In this document: one piece after another, positions 47,771 to 60,294 of the stretch
Layout of the letters: the number at the start of each line of letters is the position of its first letter
How positions within the stretch are numbered: the stretch's first letter is position 1
Origin: Mactra quadrangularis
Taxonomy: Eukaryota > Mollusca > Bivalvia > Venerida > Mactridae
DNA length: 64,000 bases
NCBI GenBank assembly: GCA_025267735.1
Contig: CM046297.1
Location: 19,804,011-19,868,010 of the forward strand
Reading direction: 5' to 3'
The notes under the pieces: model-generated
Databases searched by the model: none
Seen by the model: the letters and a program-made list of their open reading frames with translations, nothing else
What the model was told of the DNA's origin: nothing
Position numbers and translations under genes: made by a program

Positions 47771-50700
47771 TCAACCATCTGTTTTACTTTTCTTTATTGG
47801 AGGCTCACCTGAAATAAATATATATCTTTAAGTTGTTTTTAACACTAGCAACACATTGTATAGGTTATATAATGGCAGTCAGTCAACCTACTGGCTATTC
47901 CTGGTAAGCTAGATCATTAAATTTAGATGATAATTAGTTACTAGGTGCATAATTCTGTCAATGACTGTCAACAGCCCAACATGATTTAGAATCAGTGGTA
48001 GGAGGGAGGTTGGCCATAGAAATGATTTCATAAATAAGCTTCACTAAGGAATGAGAAGGAATTGTACCACCTTCCCAGGGACTCCTTTACACCTCAGTGG
48101 AATGCAGCAATCTTGGAAAAAATTCTTGCGCAAGGAATTTAGCAGTGCCCCAAGTGGGGTTAAAACTAGTAAAATTAATCCTACCATTTTTTTCCGGACA
48201 TATTAACAACTTTAAGATAAAAAAAAACTCTGATTATCCACAATGCATGCATTTAAAGTGTATACACTTCATAAATCTTACATATTAGAAATGTTCTTTA
48301 TCCAATGATATTAAACAAAAGAATGATGAACCATTTCTATTAATTAAAACCATTTTTTATTAAAATGCTATCAATGTGAATTAAACAGATTATCCTTATC
48401 TAAGCAGTGTTTATGTCACATTGGCTAATATAGATTATATCAGTCACTGCAAAACTTAATAATTATTAGCTGGACAGAGGGTACTATCTAGACAAAAATA
48501 TGAACATGATCCAACTAAATCTCGCGGGACGAGAGACATTTTACTTATAAGTATATTTCATGTTTCATTGAAAATATGACGAGTTGGCCTAAATAGACCT
48601 AATCCAGTATTCAAATTATTGGGTTTTTCAGTCCGTGCACAGCCGGAACAAACAAAGTTTTCTACACATTATAGCTAAATAGCACTAACTATGGATTAAA
48701 TCCTATTGTTTTTGTACACATGTTTTCATTGCAACGGTGAAAATTTGTTTGTACCGGATGGGAAAACCCAAATAATTGAATTCCAGATAGTCTATTCTGC
48801 TGGACAATCGGTGCTGTGAACCTGCATGCTGTATATGGACCTTCTAATTTTTTACAGGATTTATTCATCAGTCTGTCATGTTCGGCAGTGACTGTAATGT
48901 ATTAAGCATTATCTTACCATCAATTGCAGATTTTCTTGCCTGTGCCTCAACTTTAGATACATACTTCATAGCTTCTCTCGTAGCCTACAATATACATAAC
49001 AAGAAATGTAATGGGGAAACCACATTAAAGCCCGATTTAAAAACTTTTAACGCAAAAATTACAAAAGGAAATAATCCAAAATAAAGCAAGTCAGAGTTGT
49101 GTATTTTATCATTGTTTGAAGTTTCATATAGACCTGTCAATAAATGGCAGAAATATAAGCTAAATTGAAAACTTTAAATGTTATCATTGCAACATGGCCT
49201 TTGGTAAATAAACATTTTTACCCATAATGCTTAGTGAAGTATTGCACAGACTAGTTTGTGAGAAAAAAACGAGCATATTCAAACAATTATATAACATAAC
49301 ATACAAATACATTGTTACCTTTGATGGTCGTTTGCCCCACTTTCCTTTCTGGAAATTTCTACTTCCAAATTTCTTTTGTCTTTTTTTCTCTAACTCAGCG
49401 GTCATTTTCTTCCATCGTTCAGCAGCAACGTCACCTGATACATACAAAGATGAAGGTCATACAAGATCATAAAGGTCACCAAAAGGTAAAGACTTGCATA
49501 CCAATGACTGAGCTAGCCAGGGTTTTATCTAATACATAAAACTTTTTTAAAAAAACAAGACTCAACAAATAGAGAATTATTTATTCAGCGTTTTCCTGAA
49601 GTTAATGGATAAATGAAATTTTGAGAATAAAATTATCATGCAAGTTATTACTGCAAGTAATTTTACTACAAAAAAGCTAATTCATGTAACAAAGTTTAAA
49701 TCATATGAAGTAAACACTAATGAATGTTTATTTCCAAAATATGCTCAGATGACCATTGGTTCCTTTTTTTCATGAGTAAATGTGAAATGGTGTATCTTAA
49801 AAACAGCGGACAAAAGTATATTTTAACAACATTCCTTTTTTCAACACCAAACTCACATGTTTGCAGTGATGCCGCCGCCATCTTGGGTATGAATAAACCT
49901 CGACTGATTCCATTCACACCACCTATTTCCATGGAATGGGTAGAACACTGCCAGAACACAGTTCCGACGCACACTATTGGAGTTCTCCCAGTTCTAACTG
50001 TCGGAATTTCCAATAAAGCACGTCCTGTGTTTTGTCCACAGACATTAAGAGGGTAGTGTAAAGAATAAATATAGAGGAAATATTACCTTCTAAAACTTTT
50101 CCTTCAGCTGGTTCATTATTAAACTTGATAACATTATCATTGTCAGCTAAAGCCTTCTCTAGAACATCTACAGCTTTGTTTTCTTGTTCATAACGTATAA
50201 CAGCCTGTAAAATTAAGTCAAATCATGAACTGTAAACAATACTAAATAAACAGAAACACAAAATACACTAACACACTATATACAACATCATGTGTGATAA
50301 ATTTTATTTTGTTTTGTGTAATTGTAAATACATTATGTATTTATGGTGGAGGGTTTTTACTTATTATTATTATTATTTTTATTATTTATCTTTTTGTACA
50401 ATGCCATTGAATAGGTAATTATAAATATAGAAATAGGTGTTTAATCAAATGAAAAAGTTTAGTTTAAGCCTGAAATATGATATATTGTAATCTCACTTTA
50501 ATTTTACAGTCTCTAGTCTTTAATTCTTATTTTCAAAATGTTAGGAAACCTATCAGGTACAGAAAAATTAAAAAAAAAAAAACAGCCAAAAGCAGTTTTA
50601 AGATTTATCTCTATTTTTTATCATAAAATGGACGCCATAAATAAATAATAAAAACAAGAACTTAAGGATTTTCCACCTAGGAACAGAATGAGAGAAAATA

Positions 50701-53700
50701 AATGCCACTTAGTTTATAAACCAGATTCTTGGGTGCACCACACAAAACCCATGGCTGGAATAACAAGCAAGCCCAGAAACTTCAGACCCGAAACTATGTC
50801 AGAATTTCTGCTAACTTAAAGCCAAGATTGGATATATAAGTGAGTGTCTAAGACTGATTATTTGAATACCAGGTTACCTATAAATTTGTCACACAATAAT
50901 CTGATCAAATACAGTCATAGAAATTCAGATTAAAATTAGCAAGCAAGTTGGGCTAGTAATTAATCAATTTTCACTAGCCTCAAAATTCTTTTGTAACCCC
51001 TCAACAAATTTTGGTTTTGACACCATATTAACTGTTTGGTTTCAGAAGATCAAACATGTTTGATGTGTACAAGCATGTCAGGCTAGTAAAATGGATTTTT
51101 TACTAGCCCCACTGAAAAACTACAAGTTGTTTTGCGGTCGGACTAGTGCAAATTTTGACCACTGCAAATACATCACTTTTCAGTAGCTGAGCTTATAACA
51201 ACAAAGTTCTGCCAGTAAGAGAAGCCATTGGATATTAATGAACATGAAAGCTTACCTCTGTTTCCCCCTTACAGAAATCTACCCAGGCTATAGGACCGTA
51301 TTGTTCTAATTTATTTCTAATATCTTCTCTAGAAACACCATCAGCAATATTCTGTAATATATAATATAAATAATGAGTCATAATCTGACAGTACAATCTG
51401 ATTAAAAGCTGATCTAAAGTTCTCCACTCAGTGGTAATCTGACAGAACAATCTCATTTTTTAACGTTGTATCAACACATATTTAGGTCATATAATACGAT
51501 GGCCAGCTCTTCCTACTATAGGTTTCCTGGACAATTTTTTCTATCACCAGTTCTAACTTACCCTACCACGAGGCCGACAACTCATGCATAGGGTATGACC
51601 TTCAGCAACCAGACTGTCACTAGCCAGAATTCAGGTCTCAGTTCATGTGTCAGAGATATCATATAATACATAATTCTATATTAAAACTTGTATGAAAACT
51701 TACAGAGAAATGAAGTAAAGCACCTTTCACCATTTCATTTTGTATCTTTTTATCTTCATCATTCTTTTGTCTCTCTGTAGCTCTAAAATTACACAATCAA
51801 TACAAAGATCACAATTTTACCTTTAAAACAACAGACTTTCAGAGATATTTTTGGGGAGGGGAGACTTGGAAAATACATAATTTTTTATATTTATTTTTTA
51901 CTGGATTTAACGCAACTTCAACACATTTTAAGTCATTTTACGGTGTCCAGCGCACCTTACCTAGCTTTCCTGGACCCTTGTCTATAACCAGCATTAACCT
52001 ACCCTTCCACAAGGCTGGAAACTTCTCCATATTATCTTATCAATGAAGGAAAATTGACATTATTGTCAAATTTTCATGGAAGGGTATAACCTGTACCCCC
52101 TTTAGGACACGAGATTCCAAATCCTGGTGCACTACCAACTGCGCTTTAGACCCGGGTTATAAAAAAATAATTTAAAAAAAAATACATAAATCAGGACATG
52201 TAATTGTGTTGAGAAAATGAATTTTCGAAATCAGATAGGCAAACAAACCTCAACACACAAACATTGTCTACACTGTTACTAAAGGGGTAGGTTTATTTTT
52301 ATAGGATCACCCCGTTTTTACAGGTGTGAGTCAATTTGAACAAAAATGGTCTTAATTAGAACACTGTCAACTCAAATAAAGGTTAGAAGGTGAAAATACA
52401 AAGTTTTTTTAATTCTGTAATCTCTAGTAATATTTAAGATTTATATTTGAAGTTTTTTAAAGCCAAAGGTTTTTATAAAGATTTCTGGTTTTTTTTTGTT
52501 GGATTTACTGCCATAGCAACACATTGTGTAGGTCATATTATGGCAGTCAGTCAACCTACTCACTGTACTGGGAAAGGCTATATTTCTAGATTTACCAGTT
52601 GTTAGGCGCATACTTCAGTCAATGACTGACAGGGGCCGTTTACAGGAGCATTCCCCTCTTGAAATTTCTTTAAAATCATGCAGTTTTCCCCAAATTAAGA
52701 GTTTAACTTGGATTTTTTGTTCCCCTATCTATGAAACTGCGATAAAATTTCCTCAAATGTTCTATATAAAAAAGGCTCCGTGCCCCTTCCCCAAATACTG
52801 AAAAAGTCCTGGACTGAGTCAGCTGGGTGGGGCATTAAAGGTTTCACTGTGAGATCAGTGTTATACATACTGAGATTTCTTCTTCTGTTTTTCTTCTTTT
52901 AATTGTTTTCTAAGTTCATCTTTCATTTCAGTATAATCATCTCTGTAAATGATTAAACAACAAAAATGTAAAGCCGGATTTAAAAACTTTAACACAAAAA
53001 TTACAAAGGGAAACAATCAATTATAAAGCCAGACAGAGTTGTTGTTACTTTCTAATTCTGTTCATCACATGATATGTTATGATTGTACGAAGTTTCAAAA
53101 TTATTGCTGTTAAATTTGCAGGTCCAATTTTTTGTTTAATTCGAGCCCTGTTACTATCCTACCCCAATATATTAATCCATACTAGATGAAGAGTGAATCC
53201 AGGACATTTTTTGTCAAAATTGTGAAGGGGCCTGGGCCTGTTCATTTTGTGAAAAAAAGCACGATGCGACATGAAATTGTGAAAAAAACTGTAAAAAATG
53301 AGAACAATAAAGCTTCTTTCAGACTTGAATTGACTTCTATGTTGTTCAAGACAAGGTTTCTCAAGTGGTCTTACAATGGCTTTGTTGTAACTTAAAGCTA
53401 GTAAAATTCACAGAATATAGTGATTTTATAACAAATAGTAAACTAAAAGTATTTATTTTTCATTTCAATTGATCAGATCTTCTGGTTTAGCATGTTTGCT
53501 TGCTGGAATATGTACATTAACAGAGGTAAAAATCATTAAGAGCCATTTTAAAAATATATCATAAATGTCCTAAATTTTGACCTTTCTTTGTTTAAATATT
53601 TTCTTCAAAACTACAATCTGCTATAAACATCATACCTTTTGTTAAATCATACTTTTCATGCAGCAATAGATGTTGTTTAATGATTTTAGTCTAATAGATA

Positions 53701-56700
53701 GATTATGTGACGAATATTTTAAAAATTTCACATATTCAATCGATGTTTATTCTTGAAATCGAAAAAAATGAGGGAATTTACCCTTACTTATTGCTAAATT
53801 AAGAAAATCTGAAAATCAAAATGATAAAAAATTATTTAATTACAATGTAATTTGAACGATCTTTCCCTTTATTGGCGATAGCGTCAGTCGCGAAAATGTA
53901 TGACAGTACGAAATAAAAAACATTATTCGTTGTAAAATGATTCGTATTTACGATTATTTTGACGAGGAATTCAACTATTATTATTATCATTTAATCAGAG
54001 TTTATTTTTGTGGTCAACTTTAATTGTCTTTAAAAAACGCATTTGCAAACTGGCAATTATACGTAAATTTAAATTGCTTTAAACAACATGCTCATAATTA
54101 AGTACAATTATCAATTTAACGGCTAGCAATCCAAAAGCTTATCTACTTAAATCAATGCATTATCACAGTTAGTCGCTTGTTTGTTAATTACAACAGTTTG
54201 CTTACGTAATCAATCGTATCTGGCTGACATGTAGCACTATTGATTTTTTTAGCGGACGCCGATAGGTCTTAATAGGTGACAAAATACACAGGGGTGATTG
54301 ATAAACAATCGAGTTACTTTTTATCGACTTTTCAAGCGTGTAAACTAACTGCAACCCCCGCGTAACGCGCATCGCTGATTGGTCGATTACATCAAATAGG
54401 CGGACGTAACATACGCTCCACTTGTTGTCGATCCGAGATCTTGATTCAACTATGACTCATGAAGGCAAATTATACGCGGATCAAATTGACGCACGGACGA
54501 TTTTGATTGAGGGTCAAAAAAGGGTATTTTCGAATTGCCGTGCGTCAAAACTCGAGGTCTCGGGTCTAATTCAAGCCCTGCAAAGTCCTGATAATTTGTG
54601 AAATCTCTTTGAAATTGTGAACTTTTTCCGCTGCATGGTGAAAAAAAAGTGCAATTTTGAATTGTGAAGGGGCCGAACATCGGCCCCTGTTATAGAAGGA
54701 AAAAATGCCCTGGAATCAACAGTACGGGCTTGAGCCCTCAGACTCCCTATCAGTTATCTGATACTATTATAAACAAAATTACCTCAACATTCTCTTCTCT
54801 AATTCAACATCTTTGTATTTCAATGACTCTGGATCTAAGAACTTCTTCACAGAATCAACATTATGGAAAGTTACAAACACTGAACCCTGTTATAACAAAT
54901 AAAATAATAATACTACAAATATACTAATATATTAAAATAAAATACAAACAAGAAATGTAATGTAGAAACCACACTAAAGCTGGATTTAAAAACTTTTACG
55001 CAAAAATTACTAAGAGAAATAATCCATATTAATGCCAGGTAGAGTTAAGGTTACTGTCTAATTCTGCTCATCACATGGTATGTTATCATTGTATGAAGTT
55101 TCATAAAGATCTGATAATAAATGACAGAGATATATGGGAAATTAAAAACTATAACTCAATTGTTAATGACATTGGACGCCTACCTGCCCATGTTTATCCA
55201 AATTTTGTAGTTGAAAAATCCTGCAAACAAAGTTTTATTAAACTAACATAGCAGGCTTACAAGTGAAAGAGTCATCAAACTTTTGGTGGGTACTGTAGAT
55301 ACACCTTATTTCTGATATAAATAATTCATTTTATTTATTTATTTTACTAGATTTAACGCCCTGTCAACACAATCATTTTACGGCGTCCAGCACACCTAAC
55401 CTAGCTTTCCTGGACCATTGTCTATAACCAGTACTCACCTACCCTTCCACAAGGCCGGAAACTTCTCCATATTATCTTATCAATGAAGAAAAATCGACAT
55501 TATTGTCAAATTTTCATGGAAGGGTATAACCTCCCAGGTTTGGATTCTAAGCCGCACGAGATTCCAAATCGCGGCGCGCTACCAACTGCGCTATCGACCC
55601 GGGTTGATAAATAATTCATGACATTGATACATCATTTTCACAGTTTCCCATTTAAACAAGGGTAGAGCAAAACAATAGTAGGTAAATTTCTTGCTCAAGG
55701 AAATTTGCAGAGCCTCTAGCACGGTTCTCATGACAACAACATCAAAATGAATAAGTGTTACGAATATACCTTGAACTTTTTATGAATATCTTTTCTCATC
55801 ACTACAACATCTACTTGACCAAAAACTTCAAAGAAATCTGTAATCTCATCCAATGTTGAATCTAGTGGAAATACTTTCTACAAATAATAATAAAATTATA
55901 TCTTATTTTATAGTTTATCTGTATAAAGCAATAAATATGGAGTTTAGTTTACTTATTTACCCATTTCATTAGTCAGGACCTCTGAATTTTGTAGTCATAC
56001 TAAGGGGCGGGGCTTTTTTCCTTTATATAACAGGGGCCGTTTATAGGCGCCTTCCCCTCTTGAAATTTCTTTAAAATCATGCAGTTTTCCTCAAATTTGG
56101 AGTTTACCTTGGATTTTTTGTTCCCCTATCTATGAACTTGCGAAATATCCCAAAATGCTCTATATAAAAAAGGCCCCAGGCCCCTTCCCCAAATACTGAA
56201 AAAAGCCCAGGGTGTGAAATTCATATGCCCAACTTGACTGACTTAATACATTTATATCTGCAGACAAATAAATATTTCAACACTACTTGTCCATTGACAA
56301 GTGCCATTTTTAGCAACAAATATATTAACATAGCAATACTCTATCATATAGACATATTAATGTTTCTATACTATTTAATAAAGACCTGTATAGAGAACTA
56401 TTTTACAATTATTTATCATAGCATATAGTATGAATTTGAACTTTTATACAAGCAGATATTACTCTTGGCAAGTTGAGCTTTAGATTTTACTAATAAACTT
56501 GAAATTCCACTGAAACATTTTTAATATTGATGAAAGTGTCTAGTTTTAGTGAGTGCGACTTATGGAAGGAATTGCAGTAATTTTGCAAGACAAATCACAT
56601 CTCTGATAAAGTACTAAGATGACTGACCGACTATTTTTGAGAGATATTTTATGAAACTTAAAATTATGGATGAAGTAAGTAAGTCAAATAAAACTTTAAC

Positions 56701-59074
56701 ATACAGCATAAACTGTTCTTGAAGCAACCTCTTTTTTTCTTTCTTCAGTATTTTCTGGCAATGGTCTATCTGGACTTCTTCGTATTTTAGTTCCATCTTC
56801 ACTTACCTATTTAAACATTAAAACAAATATATATACTTTCATGATGAAATAACAAATTAAATTATCTCTTAGTTGGTTGGGTTTAATTACACATTGTATA
56901 GGTCATATCACAGTGGTCAGTCAACCTACTCACCATTCTAAATCTCTAAATTTTGCTGTTAACTAGTTACTAGTCCCATACAATGACTGTCAACTGCCCT
57001 ACATGACTTTAGAATCAGTGAAAGGGGAGGGAATTATCATAGAAATTACTTATGACTATTTCACAAAGAGGTTTTGGATGAGAACATGGAGCTGGCTATC
57101 CTATGATTACCATTCCAATGTTGCAACCAATCAGCCACACCCATTCCGACACGTGAATGGTATGACTAGCAGTGACAAGAAACCTAACACAGATCACCAG
57201 ATTCAAACTTGAAGACCAAGTATACAAATCATTAGACTACATTTACAATAACTCATGAAGAACAACTAAAAGTTAGCTAGTCGGATGTGTCGCCATTCTT
57301 TAGCACTGCACCTCTCCACTACAAGGCCTATCCACCTATGAAGTTTTAAGTCAATAGCTTGTATAGCAAACAGGGAATGCCGCCACTGTCGAAAGGATAT
57401 GTTGCTTTTGCAGGCAACACAAAAACTACAAACTAATAAATTAAAAGATAAATAAAAAGAAAATGATTTACCTCCAATAATCCAGATGTTGACTTTCTTA
57501 GATACTCGGCTATTTTCTCTTGGCTATCACAGATTTGTTTCAATCTGTTAAATTTTAACATAGTCTCTAAAGGTACCCCTGTTTAAGAGTTAAGGAATGT
57601 TTGTTCCATAATCAACTAGGCAACCAGTAACAACTAAATATATCAACCTTGACCTAACATGGGAAAATGTTTATCAATGGTAAAACAAACTCATTTTCTT
57701 TGCAAAGAAAATGTATTATGTACTGTAAAACTTTATTGGAATCAACTTTCAGTGGTAAATACATTAATTGAAATGCCTGTATAAAGATATGTGTAATTAT
57801 GTTTATCAAAGGTGAGTACATAAGTACAGTAGTAAGCAATTAAAACTATAAGGACATTATTAAGGTTAATGTATGTGCCACTGACAGGTTTAAAAATGTA
57901 AAAAATAAGCCTATGGAGTGTTTCAACCTATTTTGTCTACATTTTGACTTTGCTCCTTTTGAACAATTATTTCAGTAAATTCTCAGACTAATACCCCCCC
58001 CACACGCACATAGCCAACAAATATCATAGGTGGAACCACAGGGTTCCCCCCCTAGACTTTGGAAAATGTAACAGTCCATTAGTGTATTTCTTGCCTGCAA
58101 GTCATTTTAAGTAGCATGAAGCAATTCTTTATGGTACTTAACATGGATTTAATGGTTATGTAGTTTTTATTATCAATATGTTGCATTTTTTCGGCAAAAT
58201 ATGCATAATGTGGTTGTGGTTCGACGTTCGGACCCCCCCATAAAAGTTCGGACGTCCCCAGCAAAAAATCCTGGACCTGCCCCTGAATATCAAATCATTA
58301 ACACAATATAACCCATGATCAACACTAGTTAAATATAAAAAGGATACATCCATCATCTTGTTTAATTTGTTCTAGAAGAAATCTGTCTTTTGGTAAATTA
58401 TAGTCACCAAAGTAATGCTGAAATAATAAAATACATACATGTTATAATATTTTGTTATGTTCAATTTAATAATACAGACAAATATCCTTCCTTTTAAAGG
58501 TAACCAAATCAATATATTTGATGCTCTAGAGCAGTAAGCTATTGACACCATGCTTCTTTATTAGCGACGTAAAACAAAAACAATCCACTCAATGTTTCTA
58601 ATGTCATTTCGGTAAGGCTAAATGCCACTAAAAAATATAATAAACAGAGTTACCGTTTGTTACATTATGATATATTACGGACCGTGTATTCTTATTGAAT
58701 AATCGGGTGAATTATATATTTTCTTAGCATATGCAGATTTTCACATGATTGAACATGCCAACCTGGACAGATCTGAATAAGCGTATATAGGTTATATAGG
58801 TTGTCCAGCCAGACAACCATCTTAAAGAATTAATGTAGAACCCAGATTGAGAACATAATCAATATGACTCAAATATTCAAGACTATGAATCTGAGTCTGG
58901 TGAAGAGCATTGTATAACCAGAGCTGAAAAAACGCTTAAATAATCTTAAGTTAATATGTAAGTATGATTATCAGAAATACATACCTCCATTTGTCTGATC
59001 ACTTTCTTTTCAACATCAGCCGAATTTACTTCTTTCGTTTCTGTTTTCACAGATCCATTATTTTCAGTAGCCAT
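47771..59074 (-). CDS. SSB: La ribonucleoprotein (SSB/LARP3), 13 exons, complete
   Basis: La protein, 388 residues (human 408): a nuclear chaperone that binds 3' UUU-OH ends of Pol III transcripts such as tRNA precursors. Coding exons on the minus strand: 59074-58985, 58417-58348, 57578-57472, 56806-56705, 55877-55770, 54886-54783, 52942-52871, 51782-51704, 51351-51256, 50204-50087, 49434-49319, 48984-48918, 47808-47771. All have AG/GT borders and the phases join in one frame. La motif about 17-95 ([34 protein letters not shown]). RRM1 about 118-190 (TVYAKVF; RNP1 KGSVFVTF at 159-166). Charged linker [19 protein letters not shown]2 about 237-320 ([20 protein letters not shown]). Basic tail ([19 protein letters not shown]), a likely nuclear signal. 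The start ATG sits in AAAACATGG, a good context. The N-terminus begins [10 protein letters not shown]. One conserved La-motif Tyr is His (residue 31). Confidence 0.97.
47850..48030 (-). mobile_element. SINE family A copy in La intron 12
   Basis: On the plus strand it shows ACATTGTATAGGTTATATAA, GTCAGTCAACCTACTGGC, TAGTTACTAGGTGCATAATT and GATTTAGAATCAGTGGTAGG, the reverse complement of the family body. It lies between exons 13 and 12. Confidence 0.6.
49000..49180 (-). repeat. Interspersed repeat family C copy in La intron 11
   Basis: AGAAATGTAATGGGGAAACC, GATTTAAAAACTTTTAACGC, AAAAATTACAAAAGGAAATA and TCAATAAATGGCAGAAATAT correspond to 54945-55155 and, inverted, to 35765-35960. Confidence 0.6.
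50930..51175 (-). repeat. Possible interspersed repeat in La intron 9
   Basis: Repeated GGCTAGTAA/ACTAGCC phrases (AAGTTGGGCTAGTAATTAAT, TCACTAGCCTC, GTCAGGCTAGTAAAATGG, TTTACTAGCCCC) alternate in both orientations. The style is similar to 11798-12153, but boundaries are unclear. Confidence 0.35.
51893..52165 (-). mobile_element. SINE family B copy in La intron 7
   Basis: On the minus strand the head (AACCCGGGTCTAAAGCGCAG, TTGGTAGTGCACC) is followed by CCTTCCATGAAAATTTGAC, AGAAGTTTCCAGCCTTGTGG and GCGCTGGACACCGTAAAATG, with an A/T-rich end. It matches 55330-55605 closely. Confidence 0.75.
52490..52628 (-). mobile_element. SINE family A fragment in La intron 7
   Basis: CCATAGCAACACATTGTGTA, GGCAGTCAGTCAACCTACTC and CCAGTTGTTAGGCGCATAC are the reverse complement of the family A 3' half. 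A family D repeat begins where it stops. Confidence 0.6.
52629..52812. repeat. Interspersed repeat family D, copy 1
   Basis: It begins AGGGGCCGTTTACAGGAGCA and runs through TTCTTTAAAATCATGCAGTT, GATTTTTTGTTCCCCTATCT and CCCCTTCCCCAAATACTGAA. The second copy is at 56030-56208, in another intron of the same gene. Confidence 0.7.
52962..53120 (-). repeat. Interspersed repeat family C copy in La intron 6
   Basis: AATGTAAAGCCGGATTTAAA, AACACAAAAATTACAAAGGG, CTTTCTAATTCTGTTCATCA and GTATGATTGTACGAAGTTTC-like segments follow the order in 54945-55155. Confidence 0.6.
53138..54580. other. Segment of La intron 6 bounded by short direct repeats
   Basis: TAATTCGAGCCCTG (53138-53151) and TAATTCAAGCCCTG (54567-54580) bound ~1.43 kb. 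The part 54150-54560 is richer in CpG than the rest of the intron. Phrases such as ATTGTGAAGGGGCC and GTGAAAAAAA appear just inside the first repeat and just outside the second (54600-54670). No gene is seen in it. Confidence 0.4.
54945..55160 (-). repeat. Interspersed repeat family C, best minus-strand copy, in La intron 5
   Basis: AAGAAATGTAATGTAGAAACC, GCTGGATTTAAAAACTTTTA, TAATTCTGCTCATCACATGG and TGATAATAAATGACAGAGAT are present. It lies between exons 6 and 5. Confidence 0.6.
55330..55608 (-). mobile_element. SINE family B, near full length, in La intron 5
   Basis: On the minus strand the head is AACCCGGGTCGATAGCGCAG TTGGTAGCGCGCC (A box), with GGCTTAGAATCCAAACC (B box). It is followed by CCTTCCATGAAAATTTGAC, TTGATAAGATAATATGGAG, TCCGGCCTTGTGGAAGGG and GGACGCCGTAAAATGATT, ending in a TAAATAAATAAA-like tail. 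It is the reference copy for family B here. tRNA ancestry is seen in the head only. Confidence 0.8.
56030..56208. repeat. Interspersed repeat family D, copy 2, in La intron 4
   Basis: AGGGGCCGTTTATAGGCGCC, CTCTTGAAATTTCTTTAAAA, TTCCCCTATCTATGAAC and CCCCTTCCCCAAATACTG match 52629-52812 with few differences. Confidence 0.7.
56870..57030 (-). mobile_element. SINE family A copy in La intron 3
   Basis: ACACATTGTATAGGTCATAT, GTCAGTCAACCTACTCACC, GCTGTTAACTAGTTACTAG, ACTGCCCTACATGAC and AGAATCAGTGAAAGG form the reverse complement of the body at 10139-10346. Confidence 0.65.
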
Positions 59075-60290
59075 GTTTTGATTTTGTAACGACGCACAAG
59101 TAAACAATTGAAAATGTCAAATAAAAAAAACTTCACCAAGTGAAAGAACTAATCAGTGTTAACCACGATGTATCAAACAAAACTTTGTCTTAAAATCAAC
59201 AATAGACATAGACTAAGTATGACAACACGATTTCACAAATACCACGCCGGTTTTCATCACAATTTACGTCAAACAGACGCTTATGAAATATGGTTTGACT
59301 GAAAGCGTTTTGGAGAGTATGATCAATTATTAAATGTTTAAAGTTTAGACAAACCGGTACAAGAACGGAAATATTATTATCTTTTGCGGGTCGGTCTAAA
59401 ATACTGACACAAATACTGACGCCATATGTAAAGAAGGAGGAACGTTGATTTTGAGTTTAGTAAAGCCCTGGTAAATTGGACCCCGATTACGTATAAATTC
59501 ACTGATTAGGCAGCGTTTCTGACAATAAAAACCGAATAAGACCTTTGTACCAATGTGGAGTTGGATATTGAAACAGCACATGGCATAGGTAATTGCATAT
59601 CAAGATGCATCCAAAATCTTTTCAAACCAAGAACATTGTCTTTGGGGCCAATCAAGTATGATATACCGTAATTTTTTAATACACTCCAACCATATCATAC
59701 CAAATCCATAGCTCAAAATAGGGACATCAATGCTAAAACCAACTACTTTAACATCTACAACGTTTAAAACTACTTTTAAACAACCGATTATAATAATGGA
59801 AACCATCTTCATTATAAGTAAACTTGAAAATTGTTTTACAAATGAAAATATCAAAATGTAACAAGCATAAGAGACTCAATATTAAACAATCTGAATATCA
59901 GTTTGACCAAGTGTCCATTTCTTTAAAAAGTGGGATACTTTCATAAGAGCACACTATATTCATTTATACGCTAATGTTCAATATACCTGATCCATTTTAG
60001 TTATGTAATTCGGTGTAAGTTTTTTTCTACAATAAGACTTCATCTGAAACGCACTATTGTTTCAATTATTCATTCGGTTTCGATCTACTTTCACTTTGAA
60101 ATGCAATATATAAATATCATAAACATATTTAAAAATATATGTATTTATTTAAATATCTTGTTCTGTAGGGCAGCTTGAAACAGATAAAGTCCAAAACAGT
60201 GTTCAAAAACTTTTGACAATGAGGCTTTAATTACGTTCTCATAATCACAATTACCAAACTATATGCTGTTTCTTACGGAAATGAAGGGTA
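59075..60290. other. Region upstream of the La gene; promoter not resolved
   Basis: This 1.2 kb contains the expected 5' UTR and promoter of the minus-strand La gene. No TATA box or CpG island stands out close to the start. The minus-strand frame 59600-59854 has no recognisable motif. Confidence 0.35.
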
Positions 60291-60294
60291 TTTT

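Noticed and set aside
49724..50056. 110-codon plus-strand gene
   Set aside because: It lies in intron 10 of the La gene, opposite strand, overlapping an open frame on the other strand, with no recognisable motif.
59600..59854. 84-codon minus-strand exon upstream of La
   Set aside because: No splice-site pair or family resemblance; the length is within chance for this base composition.
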